From assembly GCF_002979515.1 (NCBI RefSeq), contig NZ_PCPA01000011.1:1-64000 (forward strand): a stretch of 64,000 nt of DNA, written 5' to 3'. The position numbers and the translations under genes were made by a program. The notes beneath the pieces were generated by a model. It made no database searches and was not told the origin of the DNA. It saw only the letters and a program-made list of their open reading frames with translations. Shown here in pieces: positions 37,478-46,776 of this stretch; position 1 is the stretch's first letter, and each line of letters opens with the position of its first letter. The DNA is from Microbacterium sp. MYb54 (lineage in GTDB: Bacteria > Actinomycetota > Actinomycetes > Actinomycetales > Microbacteriaceae).

Positions 37478-39301
37478 ATGGCACATCTTCTCGGGGCCGA
37501 AAGCCTCCACCTCGAATATCCGACCAGGGTCGTCTTCGACTCCGTGACCCTCGGCATCGAGGAGGGCGATCGCATCGGCATCGTCGGCCGCAACGGCGAC
37601 GGCAAGTCGAGTCTCCTCGGGATGCTGGCCGGCATCAAGGAACCGAACTCCGGACGCGTCACGGTGCGCGGCGGCACCCGCATCGGCGTGCTCGATCAGG
37701 CGGACAACCTGCCGGACGACCTCACGATCAGCGCCGCGGTCGTCGGCGACACCCCGGAGTACGAGTGGGCGGGCGATGCGCGCGTCCGCGACGTGATCGA
37801 CGGGCTCCTCACCGACCTGCCGTGGGATGCGGAGATCGGTTCCCTCAGCGGTGGCCAGCGGCGCCGGGTCTCGCTCGCGAAGCTGCTCACCGGCGACTGG
37901 GACGTCATCGCTCTCGACGAGCCGACCAACCACCTCGACGTCGAGGCGATCACCTGGCTCGCCGGGCACCTCAAGAAGCGCTGGTCCGGGAACTCCGGAG
38001 CGCTCCTGGTCGTGACGCACGACCGGTGGTTCCTCGACGAGATCTGCACCGAGACGTGGGAGGTGCACGACCGCATCGTCGAGCCCTTCGAGGGCGGCTA
38101 CGCCGCGTACATCCTGCAGCGCGTCGAGCGTGACCGGATGGCCTCGGCGACCGAGGCGAAGCGTCAGAACCTCGCCAAGAAGGAGCTCGCCTGGCTCCGG
38201 CGCGGCGCCCCTGCCCGCACGGCGAAGCCGAAGTTCCGCATCGACGCGGCCAACGAGCTCATCGCCGACGTGCCCGAGATCCGCGACAAGGTGTCGCTGC
38301 AGTCGCTCGCCGTCTCGCGCCTCGGCAAAGACGTCGTAGATCTGCTCGACGTCGGCGTGACCTACCCGACCGCGGACGGCGGCGAGAAGGTCGTGCTGCG
38401 CGACATCGAGTGGCGCATCGCACCGGGGGAGCGCACCGGCATCCTCGGTGTGAACGGTGCCGGCAAGTCGACGTTGCTCGGACTCATCTCCGGCACCGTC
38501 GAACCGACCGTCGGTCGCGTCAAGCGCGGGTCGACCGTGAAGGTGAAGACGCTGACCCAACGGCTCGACGAGCTCACGCAGCACTGGAAAGACCCGGTGC
38601 GCGTGATCATCTCGGGCCTTCGCACCTCCTACTCGATGGGTGCGGGTTCCAAGGCGCAGGACCTCACGCCGGGACAGCTTCTCGAACGGCTCGGGTTCGA
38701 CTCCGCCCAGCTCTCCACTCCGGTCAAGGACCTCTCCGGTGGTCAGCAGCGCCGTCTCCAGCTGCTCCTCGTGCTTCTCGACCAGCCCAACGTGCTGATC
38801 CTCGACGAGCCGACCAACGACCTCGACACCGACATGCTCGCCGCGATCGAAGACCTGCTCGATTCCTGGTCGGGCACGCTTCTCGTGGTCAGTCACGACC
38901 GGTACTTCCTGGAGCGCGTCACCGACCAGCAGTACGCGGTCCTCGACGGGCATCTGCGTCATCTTCCCGGTGGCGTGGACGAGTACCTGCGCCTTCGCCA
39001 CCTGCAGGCCGTCGCTGGTTCGAAGCAGACCGCGACGTCAGCAGCCACGGCGACGGCTACGGCAGCCGCCAAGGGACTGGACGGAGCGGCGCTGCGCACC
39101 GCTCAGAAGGAGATCTCCGCCCTCGAGCGGCGCATCCAGAAGCTCACCCAGCAGGTGAACACCGCCAAGACCGCGCTCGCCGACCACGACCAGGCCGACT
39201 ACGACGGGCTCGGCGACCGGATGAAGAAGATCAGCGAGCAGCAGACCGAGATCGAGGAGTTGGAGCTGCGCTGGTTCGAACTCACCGAGGAGATCGGCTG
39301 A
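37478..39301 (+). CDS. ABC-F family ATPase (Uup/EttA-like)
   Basis: The 607-residue protein has two ATPase domains with no membrane domain: Walker A GRNGDGKSS and GVNGAGKST, signatures LSGGQRRRVS and LSGGQQRRLQ, and Walker B LDEPTNHLD and LDEPTNDLD. A linker and a C-terminal coiled coil (about 540-605) complete the ABC-F layout. Such proteins act on the ribosome. The ATG at 37478 has no clear Shine-Dalgarno site, but TACCCT, a possible -10 box, ends 9 nt before it, so a leaderless or near-leaderless transcript is possible. Confidence 0.85.
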   Translation: MAHLLGAESLHLEYPTRVVFDSVTLGIEEGDRIGIVGRNGDGKSSLLGMLAGIKEPNSGRVTVRGGTRIGVLDQADNLPDDLTISAAVVGDTPEYEWAGDARVRDVIDGLLTDLPWDAEIGSLSGGQRRRVSLAKLLTGDWDVIALDEPTNHLDVEAITWLAGHLKKRWSGNSGALLVVTHDRWFLDEICTETWEVHDRIVEPFEGGYAAYILQRVERDRMASATEAKRQNLAKKELAWLRRGAPARTAKPKFRIDAANELIADVPEIRDKVSLQSLAVSRLGKDVVDLLDVGVTYPTADGGEKVVLRDIEWRIAPGERTGILGVNGAGKSTLLGLISGTVEPTVGRVKRGSTVKVKTLTQRLDELTQHWKDPVRVIISGLRTSYSMGAGSKAQDLTPGQLLERLGFDSAQLSTPVKDLSGGQQRRLQLLLVLLDQPNVLILDEPTNDLDTDMLAAIEDLLDSWSGTLLVVSHDRYFLERVTDQQYAVLDGHLRHLPGGVDEYLRLRHLQAVAGSKQTATSAATATATAAAKGLDGAALRTAQKEISALERRIQKLTQQVNTAKTALADHDQADYDGLGDRMKKISEQQTEIEELELRWFELTEEIG

Positions 39302-39341
39302 CGGAGGAATATCCTTCTCTCAACGCTGTTGGGAGGTAGGG

Positions 39342-41126
39342 ATGGAAGGCCTCGAAGTAACAGTCCTGCTCGGACTCACGATTCTTGTCGGAACCCTTAT
39401 CGCCCCGCGCGTGCGTCTCGCGCTCCCACTCGTCCTGGTCATCTTCGGACTGCTGCTCGGCTTCGTGCCGCAGTTGCGAGAAGTGCAGCTGCCACCGGAG
39501 ACCGTGCTGCTGCTTTTCCTCCCGGTGATGCTCTTCTGGGAGAGTCTCACCACATCGCTTCGGTCGATCCGTCGCGACTTCCGCTACATCCTCCCGATGA
39601 GCACGGTGCTGGTCGTCGCCTCGGCCTTCGCCGTCGCCGGCATCGGTGTGCTGTTCGGGATGCCGTGGGAGATCGCTCTCATCCTCGGAGCTGCGGTCGC
39701 TCCGCCAGACGCGACTGCCGTCGCAGCCCTCGGGCGCTTGCTGCCGCGCCGCATGTTCATGAAGCTCAAGGCCGAGAGCCTGACGAACGACGGTACGGCC
39801 CTCGTGCTCTATGCGATCGCGGTGTCGCTGGCGCTGGGTGGCCAGATCACCCCGCTGTCGGTCACGCTTGACGTACTGATCTCCTACATCGGCGGCATCG
39901 CAGCCGGTGTCGTGGTCGCCGCTCTCGGCTACCTGCTGCTGCGGCGCACGTCTTCGACGATCGTCATCAACGTGGCGCTGCTGCTGATCCCGTTCACGGC
40001 GTTCCTCGCAGCCGAGATGGTGCACGCCTCCGGAGTGCTCGCGGTCGTGGTGGCCGGGCTCATCGTCGCCTACGTGTCACCGCGGGTCACGACCGCCGCC
40101 TCGCGCCGGCAGGCCGATGCGGCGTGGCCGTTCGGCGTGTTCCTGCTCAACGGCGCCCTGTTCGTGCTGATCGGACTCGAGGTGCAGTACGTCGTGCACG
40201 AGATCTCGGCTCCGGCGATCGGACGCCTCGTGCTGATCACGCTCGCCGTGTGGGCGACGCTCCTGGCGGTGCGCTACCTGTTCCAGCTGCTCAACGTGCC
40301 CTTCCAACGACAGACCGGCCCGCGGCCCGCACCGGGAGCGCGGGCGCGCGCCAGAGCGGTGTCCACCGTGGCCGGTATGCGAGGTGCCGTCTCCCTCGCG
40401 ATCGCGCTGTCGGTGCCGGCGACCATCACCGATGGGGGCACGGTTTCCGGGCGTGACGAGATCGTGTTCGTCACGGCGGGTGTGATCATGCTGAGCCTGC
40501 TCGTGCAGGGGCCGCTCCTGCCCGCCGTCGTGCGGTGGGCGAGGTTCCCGGTCGATCATGTCGAAGACGAGGAGTACGAGCTCGCCGAGCGTGCGATCTC
40601 CGGCGCGGCGCTCGCCGCTCTCGACGACCTCGCCTCAGAGCACGGCGTGGGGCAGGAGGTCCTGGATCGCGTGCGCTCCGAGGGCTACCAGATGCTCGAG
40701 TTCGCGAACGCCCGAACCCTGGCGCGTGAACAGGCGCTGGTCGATGCAGAGGCTGAGGCTCTGGACGAGATGCTCGGCGAGCCCGACCCGCTGAGCGCCG
40801 GAACGGCCGCAGAGACGCGCGACCCCGAGCGTGTGGCGGACCCGGCGCCGAGCGGGGGCACGCAGCAGATCGCTGAAGCGGATGCCACCGACGGTACGAT
40901 CCTGCAGATAATCGCCACCTCGACCGACGTCGACCTCGCTCAGCGCTCCCCGCTGATCCGGCACGAGGAGCACACGCGTCTCAAGCTCGCGCTCATCGAC
41001 CGCAAGCGCGAGGTGCTGCTGGGTCTACGCGGCGCCGGCACCGTTGACGACATCGTCGTTCGCCGCATCTCGGCCCGCCTCGATCTCGAGCAGGTGCGCC
41101 TGCAGGGGATCGAGGAGTTCGACTGA
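39342..41126 (+). CDS. CPA1-family Na+/H+ antiporter
   Basis: The 594-residue protein has about 12 membrane helices, the APPDATAVAAL stretch and the conserved ESLTNDGTALV containing the paired Asn-Asp of CPA1 exchangers. A 190-residue cytoplasmic tail is acidic and helical (LEFANARTLAREQALVDAEAEALDEML), as in actinobacterial NhaP-like proteins. It exports Na+ or other cations in exchange for H+. GGGAGG lies 7-8 bp before the ATG. It follows the ABC-F gene by 40 bp. Confidence 0.85.
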   Translation: MEGLEVTVLLGLTILVGTLIAPRVRLALPLVLVIFGLLLGFVPQLREVQLPPETVLLLFLPVMLFWESLTTSLRSIRRDFRYILPMSTVLVVASAFAVAGIGVLFGMPWEIALILGAAVAPPDATAVAALGRLLPRRMFMKLKAESLTNDGTALVLYAIAVSLALGGQITPLSVTLDVLISYIGGIAAGVVVAALGYLLLRRTSSTIVINVALLLIPFTAFLAAEMVHASGVLAVVVAGLIVAYVSPRVTTAASRRQADAAWPFGVFLLNGALFVLIGLEVQYVVHEISAPAIGRLVLITLAVWATLLAVRYLFQLLNVPFQRQTGPRPAPGARARARAVSTVAGMRGAVSLAIALSVPATITDGGTVSGRDEIVFVTAGVIMLSLLVQGPLLPAVVRWARFPVDHVEDEEYELAERAISGAALAALDDLASEHGVGQEVLDRVRSEGYQMLEFANARTLAREQALVDAEAEALDEMLGEPDPLSAGTAAETRDPERVADPAPSGGTQQIAEADATDGTILQIIATSTDVDLAQRSPLIRHEEHTRLKLALIDRKREVLLGLRGAGTVDDIVVRRISARLDLEQVRLQGIEEFD

Positions 41127-41168
41127 GGCCGCAGGCGACGCGTCCATTCAAGTGAAACCAGGAGTTCG

Positions 41169-42146
41169 ATGTCCACGATGATGAAGGCGATCGTCCTCGA
41201 TAGGTTCGGCGACGAGAGCGAACTGCACGAGCGGACTGTTGCCGTGCCGACGGTCGGCGAACGAGATGTGCTCATCCGGGTCGAGGTCGCCGGCATCGGG
41301 TCATGGGACCGCTTCGAACGCGAGGGCGAATTCGAAGGAGCCTTCCGCTTCCCCTCGGTGTTCCCTTACATCCTCGGGTGGGAGGGCGCGGGGATCGTCG
41401 AGGCGGTCGGCGCCGAGGTCACGCGCTTCACTCGCGGAGACCGTGTCTACGCGGCATCGAGGCCTGTGCCGCGAGGCGGGTTCTATGCCGAATATGCGGT
41501 GGTCGACGAGGAACACGTCGCTCCGGTGCCGGAGCGACTGACGAACGAGCAGGCGGGGGTCCTCGCCTGGGATGCGCTGACCGCTGCCAGCGGACTCGAC
41601 GTGATCGATGCGAGTCCCGGTGACACCGTGATGATCTTCGGCGCGAGCGGGGGGATCGGGCATCTCGCCGTCCAGCTGGCGAAGCAGCGGGGTCTCCGGG
41701 TTCTCGCGGTGGCCTCAGGGGAGGACGGCGTCGAACTCGCGCGCAGCCTCGGGGCCGACGCGGCTGTCGACGGTCGGCGGGGCGACGTGACGGCGGCTAT
41801 CGAGAGCTTCGCGCCGGGAGGACTCGACGCCGCACTCGTGACCGTCGGCGGTCCGGCCGCAGAGAGCGCACTGCGCGGCCTCAAGCCGTCAGGGCGGATC
41901 GCCTGGCCACACGGCGTGAATCCGGCGCCGACGAGCGATCTTGTCGAACGCGTGTCGTTCTACGACGGCGACCGGAGCCGAGCGGCCCTGGACCGTCTGA
42001 ACGAGGTCATCGAGTCGAGTCCCATCGCCGCACATGTGGCGCGGGTGTTCGACGCCGACGAAGTCGTCCAGGCACATCACACCCTGCGAAGCCACTACGT
42101 GGGAAAGCTGGCGTTGCGCGCACCGCGCTCCACGAACCCGCTGTGA
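41169..42146 (+). CDS. NADP-dependent MDR-family oxidoreductase (quinone oxidoreductase type)
   Basis: The 325-residue protein has a GroES-like N-terminal part and a Rossmann domain with MIFGASGGIGHLAVQLAKQRG. The zinc-binding cysteines of alcohol dehydrogenases are absent, which places it in the zeta-crystallin/quinone oxidoreductase branch. It may reduce quinones or enones with NADPH. AGGAG ends 5 bp before the first ATG at 41169; a second ATG at 41178 is also possible. Confidence 0.82.
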   Translation: MSTMMKAIVLDRFGDESELHERTVAVPTVGERDVLIRVEVAGIGSWDRFEREGEFEGAFRFPSVFPYILGWEGAGIVEAVGAEVTRFTRGDRVYAASRPVPRGGFYAEYAVVDEEHVAPVPERLTNEQAGVLAWDALTAASGLDVIDASPGDTVMIFGASGGIGHLAVQLAKQRGLRVLAVASGEDGVELARSLGADAAVDGRRGDVTAAIESFAPGGLDAALVTVGGPAAESALRGLKPSGRIAWPHGVNPAPTSDLVERVSFYDGDRSRAALDRLNEVIESSPIAAHVARVFDADEVVQAHHTLRSHYVGKLALRAPRSTNPL

Positions 42147-42174
42147 CGCACGATTCCACTTTCGCGACGAGAGC

Positions 42175-42210
42175 GAAGGGTCCGAGCGCGGAACTCTACT
42201 CGGACCCTTC
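42175..42210. terminator. Bidirectional hairpin between convergent genes
   Basis: Perfect 12-bp stem GAAGGGTCCGAG (42175-42186) with CTCGGACCCTTC (42199-42210) and a 12-nt loop, 28 bp after the oxidoreductase stop and 15 bp before the end of the opposing secreted-protein gene. The position fits termination of both transcripts. Confidence 0.75.
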
Positions 42211-42225
42211 TCTCGACGGTGGGGA

Positions 42226-42861
42226 TCAGATGCCAGAGAGGTCGACCCAGTGGGTCAGCTTCAACCACGCACTGCCCGTTCCCGAGAGCTGGTACTTCAC
42301 TTCAGCCAGCACCCGCGGGGAGGTGAGAGAGTTCTGCGGCGGTTTCGTCTGGAAACCCCAGCCGGTGCTGTAGCTGTAGCTGTTCGTCGTGGGTGCCTTC
42401 TTGATAATCGAAGGCAGTCCGCCGCCGCTGTAGATCTCCACCTTCCGATCTTTGAGTCCGAACCCGGGATCGGGCGTCCAACTCCCCGTGACCTTCTCGG
42501 TCCGGATCTGATCGCCCTTCGTGTTCAAGCTGTACTGGATTGTGATCGATGACTTGACAGAACCGTTGTCGTGGTTCCCGCCCACAGAGGAGCGCGGGGC
42601 AACGACACCCGGCTTCGTGGAATCAGCCGGTAATTCAGGGGAAGGGATCCGCGTTTCGATCGTGGCCGATGTGCTCCTCGCATCCAGAGGTATTTCCTCC
42701 GACTGCTGATACACGATCGCCCCGGTCCTCACATCGGTGACGACGACTGTCGATGTTGCGTAGAGCTCCTCGTCTGTCGCTGCATGGGCGGCAGCAGGCA
42801 GTGAGAAGGACAGAAGCACGGCCGTTGCAGCGGCGAGTGCGGCTTTCTTGCTTGATTTCAT
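42226..42861 (-). CDS. Secreted protein of unknown function
   Basis: The 211-residue product has a signal peptide (about 1-27, KSSKK then a hydrophobic core, ending AHA). The mature part is Ser/Thr-rich, beta-type and contains few charged clusters (SITIQYSLNTKGDQIRTEKVTG), with no cysteine in the visible segments. No domain recognised. The ATG at 42861 is supported by GGAG about 6 bp upstream and by the signal peptide; the longer frame to 42924 lacks one at its start. A 257-bp gap separates it from the divergent metQ. Confidence 0.7.
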   Translation of the reverse strand: MKSSKKAALAAATAVLLSFSLPAAAHAATDEELYATSTVVVTDVRTGAIVYQQSEEIPLDARSTSATIETRIPSPELPADSTKPGVVAPRSSVGGNHDNGSVKSSITIQYSLNTKGDQIRTEKVTGSWTPDPGFGLKDRKVEIYSGGGLPSIIKKAPTTNSYSYSTGWGFQTKPPQNSLTSPRVLAEVKYQLSGTGSAWLKLTHWVDLSGI

Positions 42862-43048
42862 GACGTCTCCGGTCGTTGTATCGGTGCTGGACCGCACCGA
42901 TGCTCTTTCGAGCGTGTCGAGCAAAACACGCGGGCCGATTCGCTGTCACTGAATGTTTCGCTCTCTTACCGGGGCGTCCTCGACGAAAAGGCGCGAGTCG
43001 AGTGCTTCCGAGATGGGGAAGGCCGCACCCCGCTGTGACGGCGTGTGA

Positions 43049-43064
43049 CACACGATTCCGTGTG
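43049..43064. promoter_or_regulatory. Small inverted repeat upstream of metQ
   Basis: CACACG-attc-CGTGTG is a 6-bp perfect inverted repeat with a 4-nt gap, 55 bp before the metQ start. TAACGT at 43081-43086 could be a -10 box just downstream. The repeat could be an operator; no S-adenosylmethionine riboswitch pattern was recognised in this 257-bp gap. Confidence 0.35.
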
Positions 43065-43118
43065 CGAGGAGCGGCCTGCCTAACGTATTCGAGTCCCCCA
43101 AGAGAGGAACCTCTTCAC

Positions 43119-44030
43119 ATGTCACGCCGCACCACCTCCATCATCGCCACGCTCGCCGTGGTCCCACTTTTCGTCGCACTCGCAGGCTGCGCCACCGCGT
43201 CCTCCGACACCGGTTCCGGCAGCGGCGGCTCGAACGAAGACGAGGTCGTCAAGATCGGCGTCGTCGGTGAGAGCGACCCGCAGTGGCCGGCGTTCGTCGA
43301 TGCTGCAGCCGAAGAGGGCATCACCGTCGAGCTCGTCGACTTCGGGTCGTACGAGCTTCCCAACCCGGCGCTGAGTGAGGGAGAGGTCGACCTCAACCAG
43401 TTCCAGCACATCGTCTATCTGGCTCAGTACAACGAGGCATCGGGCGACGATCTCGCTGCGATCGGCTCGACGCAGATCTACCCGCTGGGCCTCTACTCGA
43501 CGAAGTACGACTCCGTGAAGGACATCCCGGAAGGAGAGACGGTCGCCGTGCCCGATGACGCCTCGAACCAGGCCCGCGCACTGCTGGTGCTGCGGGCCGC
43601 CGGACTCGTGGAGCTGAAGGACGGCGGCACGGCGTTCTCGGACCTCGCTGACGTTGATGAGGGCAAATCCAAGGTCAAAGTCACCGCGCTGGAGGCGGCG
43701 CTCACTCCCGAAGCCCTGCCCGACGTGGCAGCGGCCATCATCAACAACGACTTCGTGGAGGACGCAGGGCTTTCGTTCGATGACGCACTGTTCACTGACG
43801 ACCCGAAGGACCCGAGTGCGCTCCAGTACGTGAACATCTTCGCGTCCCGTGCCGAAGACGTCGACAACGAGACCTACCTCAAGCTGGTCGAGATCTTCCA
43901 GACCGACAAGAACGTGCAGGAAGGCCTAGCGAAGTCGTCTGGCGGCACCGGTGTCACGCTGCAGACCCCGGCTGACGAGCTCGCCTCGCTGCTCAAGGAC
44001 GTCCAGAAGGACGTCGCAGCGAACGGTTGA
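43119..44030 (+). CDS. metQ: Methionine-type ABC transporter substrate-binding lipoprotein (NlpA family)
   Basis: The 303-residue lipoprotein has lipobox LAGC (C24) after a short signal peptide, a Ser/Gly-rich linker and an NlpA-type ligand-binding domain with VGESDPQWPAFVDAAAEEG and GEVDLNQFQHIVYL. It delivers D/L-methionine or a related amino acid to the MetNI permease encoded downstream. Expression relative to metNI may be raised by the hairpin that follows its stop. The ATG at 43119 has AGAGAGG about 7 bp upstream. Confidence 0.87.
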   Translation: MSRRTTSIIATLAVVPLFVALAGCATASSDTGSGSGGSNEDEVVKIGVVGESDPQWPAFVDAAAEEGITVELVDFGSYELPNPALSEGEVDLNQFQHIVYLAQYNEASGDDLAAIGSTQIYPLGLYSTKYDSVKDIPEGETVAVPDDASNQARALLVLRAAGLVELKDGGTAFSDLADVDEGKSKVKVTALEAALTPEALPDVAAAIINNDFVEDAGLSFDDALFTDDPKDPSALQYVNIFASRAEDVDNETYLKLVEIFQTDKNVQEGLAKSSGGTGVTLQTPADELASLLKDVQKDVAANG

Positions 44031-44035
44031 TCAGC

Positions 44036-44094
44036 TCGACCTGAGAGAATCGGGCGACGCGCGAGCGTCGCCCGATTCGTCGTCTTCAGGTCGA
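44036..44094 (+). terminator. Large hairpin between metQ and metN, attenuator or processing element
   Basis: A perfect 14-bp inner stem (44047-44060 with 44065-44078) closes on a GCGA tetraloop of the stable GNRA class. A perfect 9-bp outer stem (TCGACCTGA at 44036-44044 with TCAGGTCGA at 44086-44094) adds a second layer across a small internal loop. It begins 5 bp after the metQ stop. Partial termination or stabilisation of the metQ mRNA 3' end would give more binding protein than permease. Confidence 0.75.
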
Positions 44095-44129
44095 CCGAGC
44101 CCTTTCCGCCCTCAAGACCGGAGCACTCC

Positions 44130-45173
44130 ATGCCCATCGTGTCCCTCGAGAACGTGTCGAAGAGATACCCGTCCCCGGCCGCGGCCGACGAGCAGATCAC
44201 GGCGGTCGACGGCGTCACATTGCAGATCGATCAGGGAGATGTCTACGGCATCATCGGATACTCCGGTGCCGGCAAGTCGACGCTCGTGCGTCTCATCAAT
44301 GCTCTGGAGCCTGCCTCCGAGGGCCGTATCACTGTCGATGGCGTGGAGATCACCGCCCTCGCCGAGCGCGAGCTGCGCCGGGTGCGCAGCGGAATCGGAA
44401 TGATCTTCCAGCAGTTCAATCTCTTTTCCTCGAAGAGCGTGCGGGCGAACGTCGCGTATCCGCTCAAGCTCGCCGGGTGGTCGAAGCCCGACATCGAGGC
44501 GCGAGTCACCGAGCTGCTCAGCTTCGTTGGCCTGAGCGACAAGGCGCGCTCATACCCCGAGCAGCTCTCCGGCGGTCAGAAGCAGCGAGTGGGCATCGCC
44601 AGAGCGCTCGCCACGAGGCCGGCCATCCTTCTCGCCGACGAGGCGACCAGCGCGCTCGACCCGGAGACCACGCACGAGGTGCTGGCACTGCTGAAGAAGG
44701 TCAACGAGGAACAGGGCGTGACGATCGTCGTGATCACGCATGAGATGGATGTCATCCAGACCATTGCGACGAAGGTCGCCGTCATGGACCGCGGTCGCGT
44801 CATCGAGCAAGGTGACGTGTTCGAGGTCTTCTCCAATCCGCAGCATGCCGCTTCGCAGCGGTTCGTCGGCACGGTCGTGAAGGGCGTGCCCTCTCCGTCC
44901 GAACGGGCAGTCCTCCGAGAACGTCACGATGGTCGCCTCGTGACGTTCTCGTTCCGTGACGGCGGTCCGTCCCAGGCGCAGGTCTTCCTCCAGCTCGCCG
45001 ACGCGGGACTGGAATTCGAGCTCGTGTTCGGGGGAATCAACGACATCCGCGGGCGCGCCTTCGGGCACCTCACTCTCGCGATCCGCGGCGAGGACGGAGT
45101 CATCGAGCGGACGCTCGCGAGCATCGCTCAACATGTCGAGGTGTCCGACATCGACAGCGAGGAGGTGCGCTGA
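44130..45173 (+). CDS. metN: Methionine-type ABC transporter ATP-binding protein
   Basis: The 347-residue ATPase has Walker A GYSGAGKSTLV, signature LSGGQKQRVGIARAL, Walker B ILLADEATSALD and a C-terminal NIL regulatory domain (last 90 residues) that senses intracellular methionine in MetN proteins. It powers import together with MetI. Its stop overlaps the metI ATG by one base (TGATG). Confidence 0.9.
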   Translation: MPIVSLENVSKRYPSPAAADEQITAVDGVTLQIDQGDVYGIIGYSGAGKSTLVRLINALEPASEGRITVDGVEITALAERELRRVRSGIGMIFQQFNLFSSKSVRANVAYPLKLAGWSKPDIEARVTELLSFVGLSDKARSYPEQLSGGQKQRVGIARALATRPAILLADEATSALDPETTHEVLALLKKVNEEQGVTIVVITHEMDVIQTIATKVAVMDRGRVIEQGDVFEVFSNPQHAASQRFVGTVVKGVPSPSERAVLRERHDGRLVTFSFRDGGPSQAQVFLQLADAGLEFELVFGGINDIRGRAFGHLTLAIRGEDGVIERTLASIAQHVEVSDIDSEEVR

Positions 45174-45832
45174 TGGATCGTCTCATCGAACTGGGGCCGG
45201 AGTTCTGGACGGCTGCCGTCGAGACCCTCTACATGGTGTCTCTCACACTCGTGCTGGGCGGCCTGCTGGGCGGTCTGATCGGCGTCGGTCTGTACCTGAC
45301 GAGGCCCGGAGGGATGCTGCAGAATCGCGCTGTGTCCGCGGTGCTGAACCTCTTCATCAACTTCTTCCGTCCCATCCCTTTCGTGATCCTGATCACGGTG
45401 CTGATTCCGTTCTCACGTTTCATCGTGGGCAGCGGCATCGGCACGAACGCCGCGATCGTGGCGCTCGTCGTGGCATCGATGTTCGCGATCGGCCGTATCG
45501 TCGAACAGCATCTCGTCGGGGTCTCACCCGGAGTGATCGAAGCCGCGCGCGCCATGGGGGCCGGTCCCTGGCGGACGCTTTTCACCGTCGTGATCCCGGA
45601 GGCGTTGGGCCCGCTCATCCTCGGGTACACGTTCGTTATCGTGGCGCTCATCGACATGACCGCAATGGCCGGATACATCGGCGCCGGCGGACTCGGCAAC
45701 TTCGCGTTGACTTACGGACGCCGTCAGTTTGAGCCCGTGGTCATGTGGGCGGCCGTGCTGCTCATCGTCGTCCTCGTTCACGTGGCGCAGACGTTCGGCA
45801 CGCGCCTCGCGCGCAAGGTCATGCGCCGCTGA
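45173..45832 (+). CDS. metI: Methionine-type ABC transporter permease
   Basis: The 219-residue membrane protein has about five helices and the ABC permease coupling segment EAARAMGAGPWRTLFTVVIPEA (EAA-type). It is translationally coupled to metN. The last 14 bp overlap the end of the opposing pseudouridine synthase gene, so there is no room for a terminator between the two. Confidence 0.9.
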   Translation: MDRLIELGPEFWTAAVETLYMVSLTLVLGGLLGGLIGVGLYLTRPGGMLQNRAVSAVLNLFINFFRPIPFVILITVLIPFSRFIVGSGIGTNAAIVALVVASMFAIGRIVEQHLVGVSPGVIEAARAMGAGPWRTLFTVVIPEALGPLILGYTFVIVALIDMTAMAGYIGAGGLGNFALTYGRRQFEPVVMWAAVLLIVVLVHVAQTFGTRLARKVMRR

Positions 45833-46763
45833 CAGGGTCCTCGCTGACGGGTGCTTCCTGCAGGGTGCGCCGCGTGGTGAACATGCGCTCTTCGCCGCTC
45901 ACTGGATCGACGAAGCGCAGTTCCCGCGCGAGCAACTGCAGCGGGCGGTAGAAGTCGTCGGGCAGGTCGTCGAGCAGCTCGGGGTAGAACCGGTCGTTCA
46001 GGATGCCGATGCCGAGGGCGGCGAGGTGCACGCGCAGCTGGTGCATCTTGCCGCTGTGGGGTCGGAGCAGCGTGTGCACGACGTGATCGTCGCCGCCGAT
46101 CAGCTCGACGAGCGTCTCGGAGTTCGGCTCCTTGGCGTCGTCGACCTGCACGCGTACCTGACCGCGGGGCTTCTCGATGTTGTTGCGGTAGACCACGGGG
46201 AATGTGGGCAGCACCCCGCTCTCGGGGAGCGCGGACACCGCCTCGTACACCTTCTGAACCTGACGCTTCTCGAACATCAGCTGGTACGCACCCCTGGTCG
46301 CGGGACGGGTCGAGAACATCAGCAGCCCGGCCGTTGCGCGATCGAGGCGGTGGATCGGGGCGAGGTCGGCGTTGTCGAGGAGGCGGCGCAGCCGCACCAG
46401 TGCCGAGTTCTGGAGGAACTTGCCACCGGGGGTGGTGGGCAGGAAGTGGGGCTTGTCCACGACGACGAGATGCTCGTCCTGGTGCAGGATCTCGACCTCG
46501 AACGGGATCCGGGTCTCGACTGCGGGCTCGCGGTAGTACCAGACGAACTCGACGCTGCCGAGGGTGGCGTCGCGGGCGACGGGCGAGCCGTCGGCCCGCA
46601 CGATGTCGCCGCGGTCGAACCGTTCGAGCAGCCGCTCCGGCTCGAGGTGGAAGAAGCGCTCGACCATGTATGCCGAGACGGTCGGCCACGCGCCGGTGAG
46701 TGGCACATGCAGACGCGTGGCTCCCACGCCGTCGCGCACCGGGAGAGGTGAGGGCATGCCCAT
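45819..46763 (-). CDS. RluA-family RNA pseudouridine synthase
   Basis: The 314-residue protein has the catalytic motif HRLDRATAGLL (catalytic Asp in the middle) and the LRPHSGKMHQLRVHLAALG segment of the RluA fold. It isomerises uridine to pseudouridine in RNA, probably ribosomal RNA; the target position cannot be read from sequence. Two in-frame ATGs (46763 and 46757) are possible starts. Confidence 0.85.
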   Translation of the reverse strand: MGMPSPLPVRDGVGATRLHVPLTGAWPTVSAYMVERFFHLEPERLLERFDRGDIVRADGSPVARDATLGSVEFVWYYREPAVETRIPFEVEILHQDEHLVVVDKPHFLPTTPGGKFLQNSALVRLRRLLDNADLAPIHRLDRATAGLLMFSTRPATRGAYQLMFEKRQVQKVYEAVSALPESGVLPTFPVVYRNNIEKPRGQVRVQVDDAKEPNSETLVELIGGDDHVVHTLLRPHSGKMHQLRVHLAALGIGILNDRFYPELLDDLPDDFYRPLQLLARELRFVDPVSGEERMFTTRRTLQEAPVSEDPVSGA

Positions 46764-46776
46764 CAGCGGGTGCCGC

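Noticed and set aside
42862..43118. Possible SAM riboswitch before metQ
   Set aside because: No S-box or SAM-IV core sequence or multi-helix layout could be recognised; only a 6-bp hairpin is visible.
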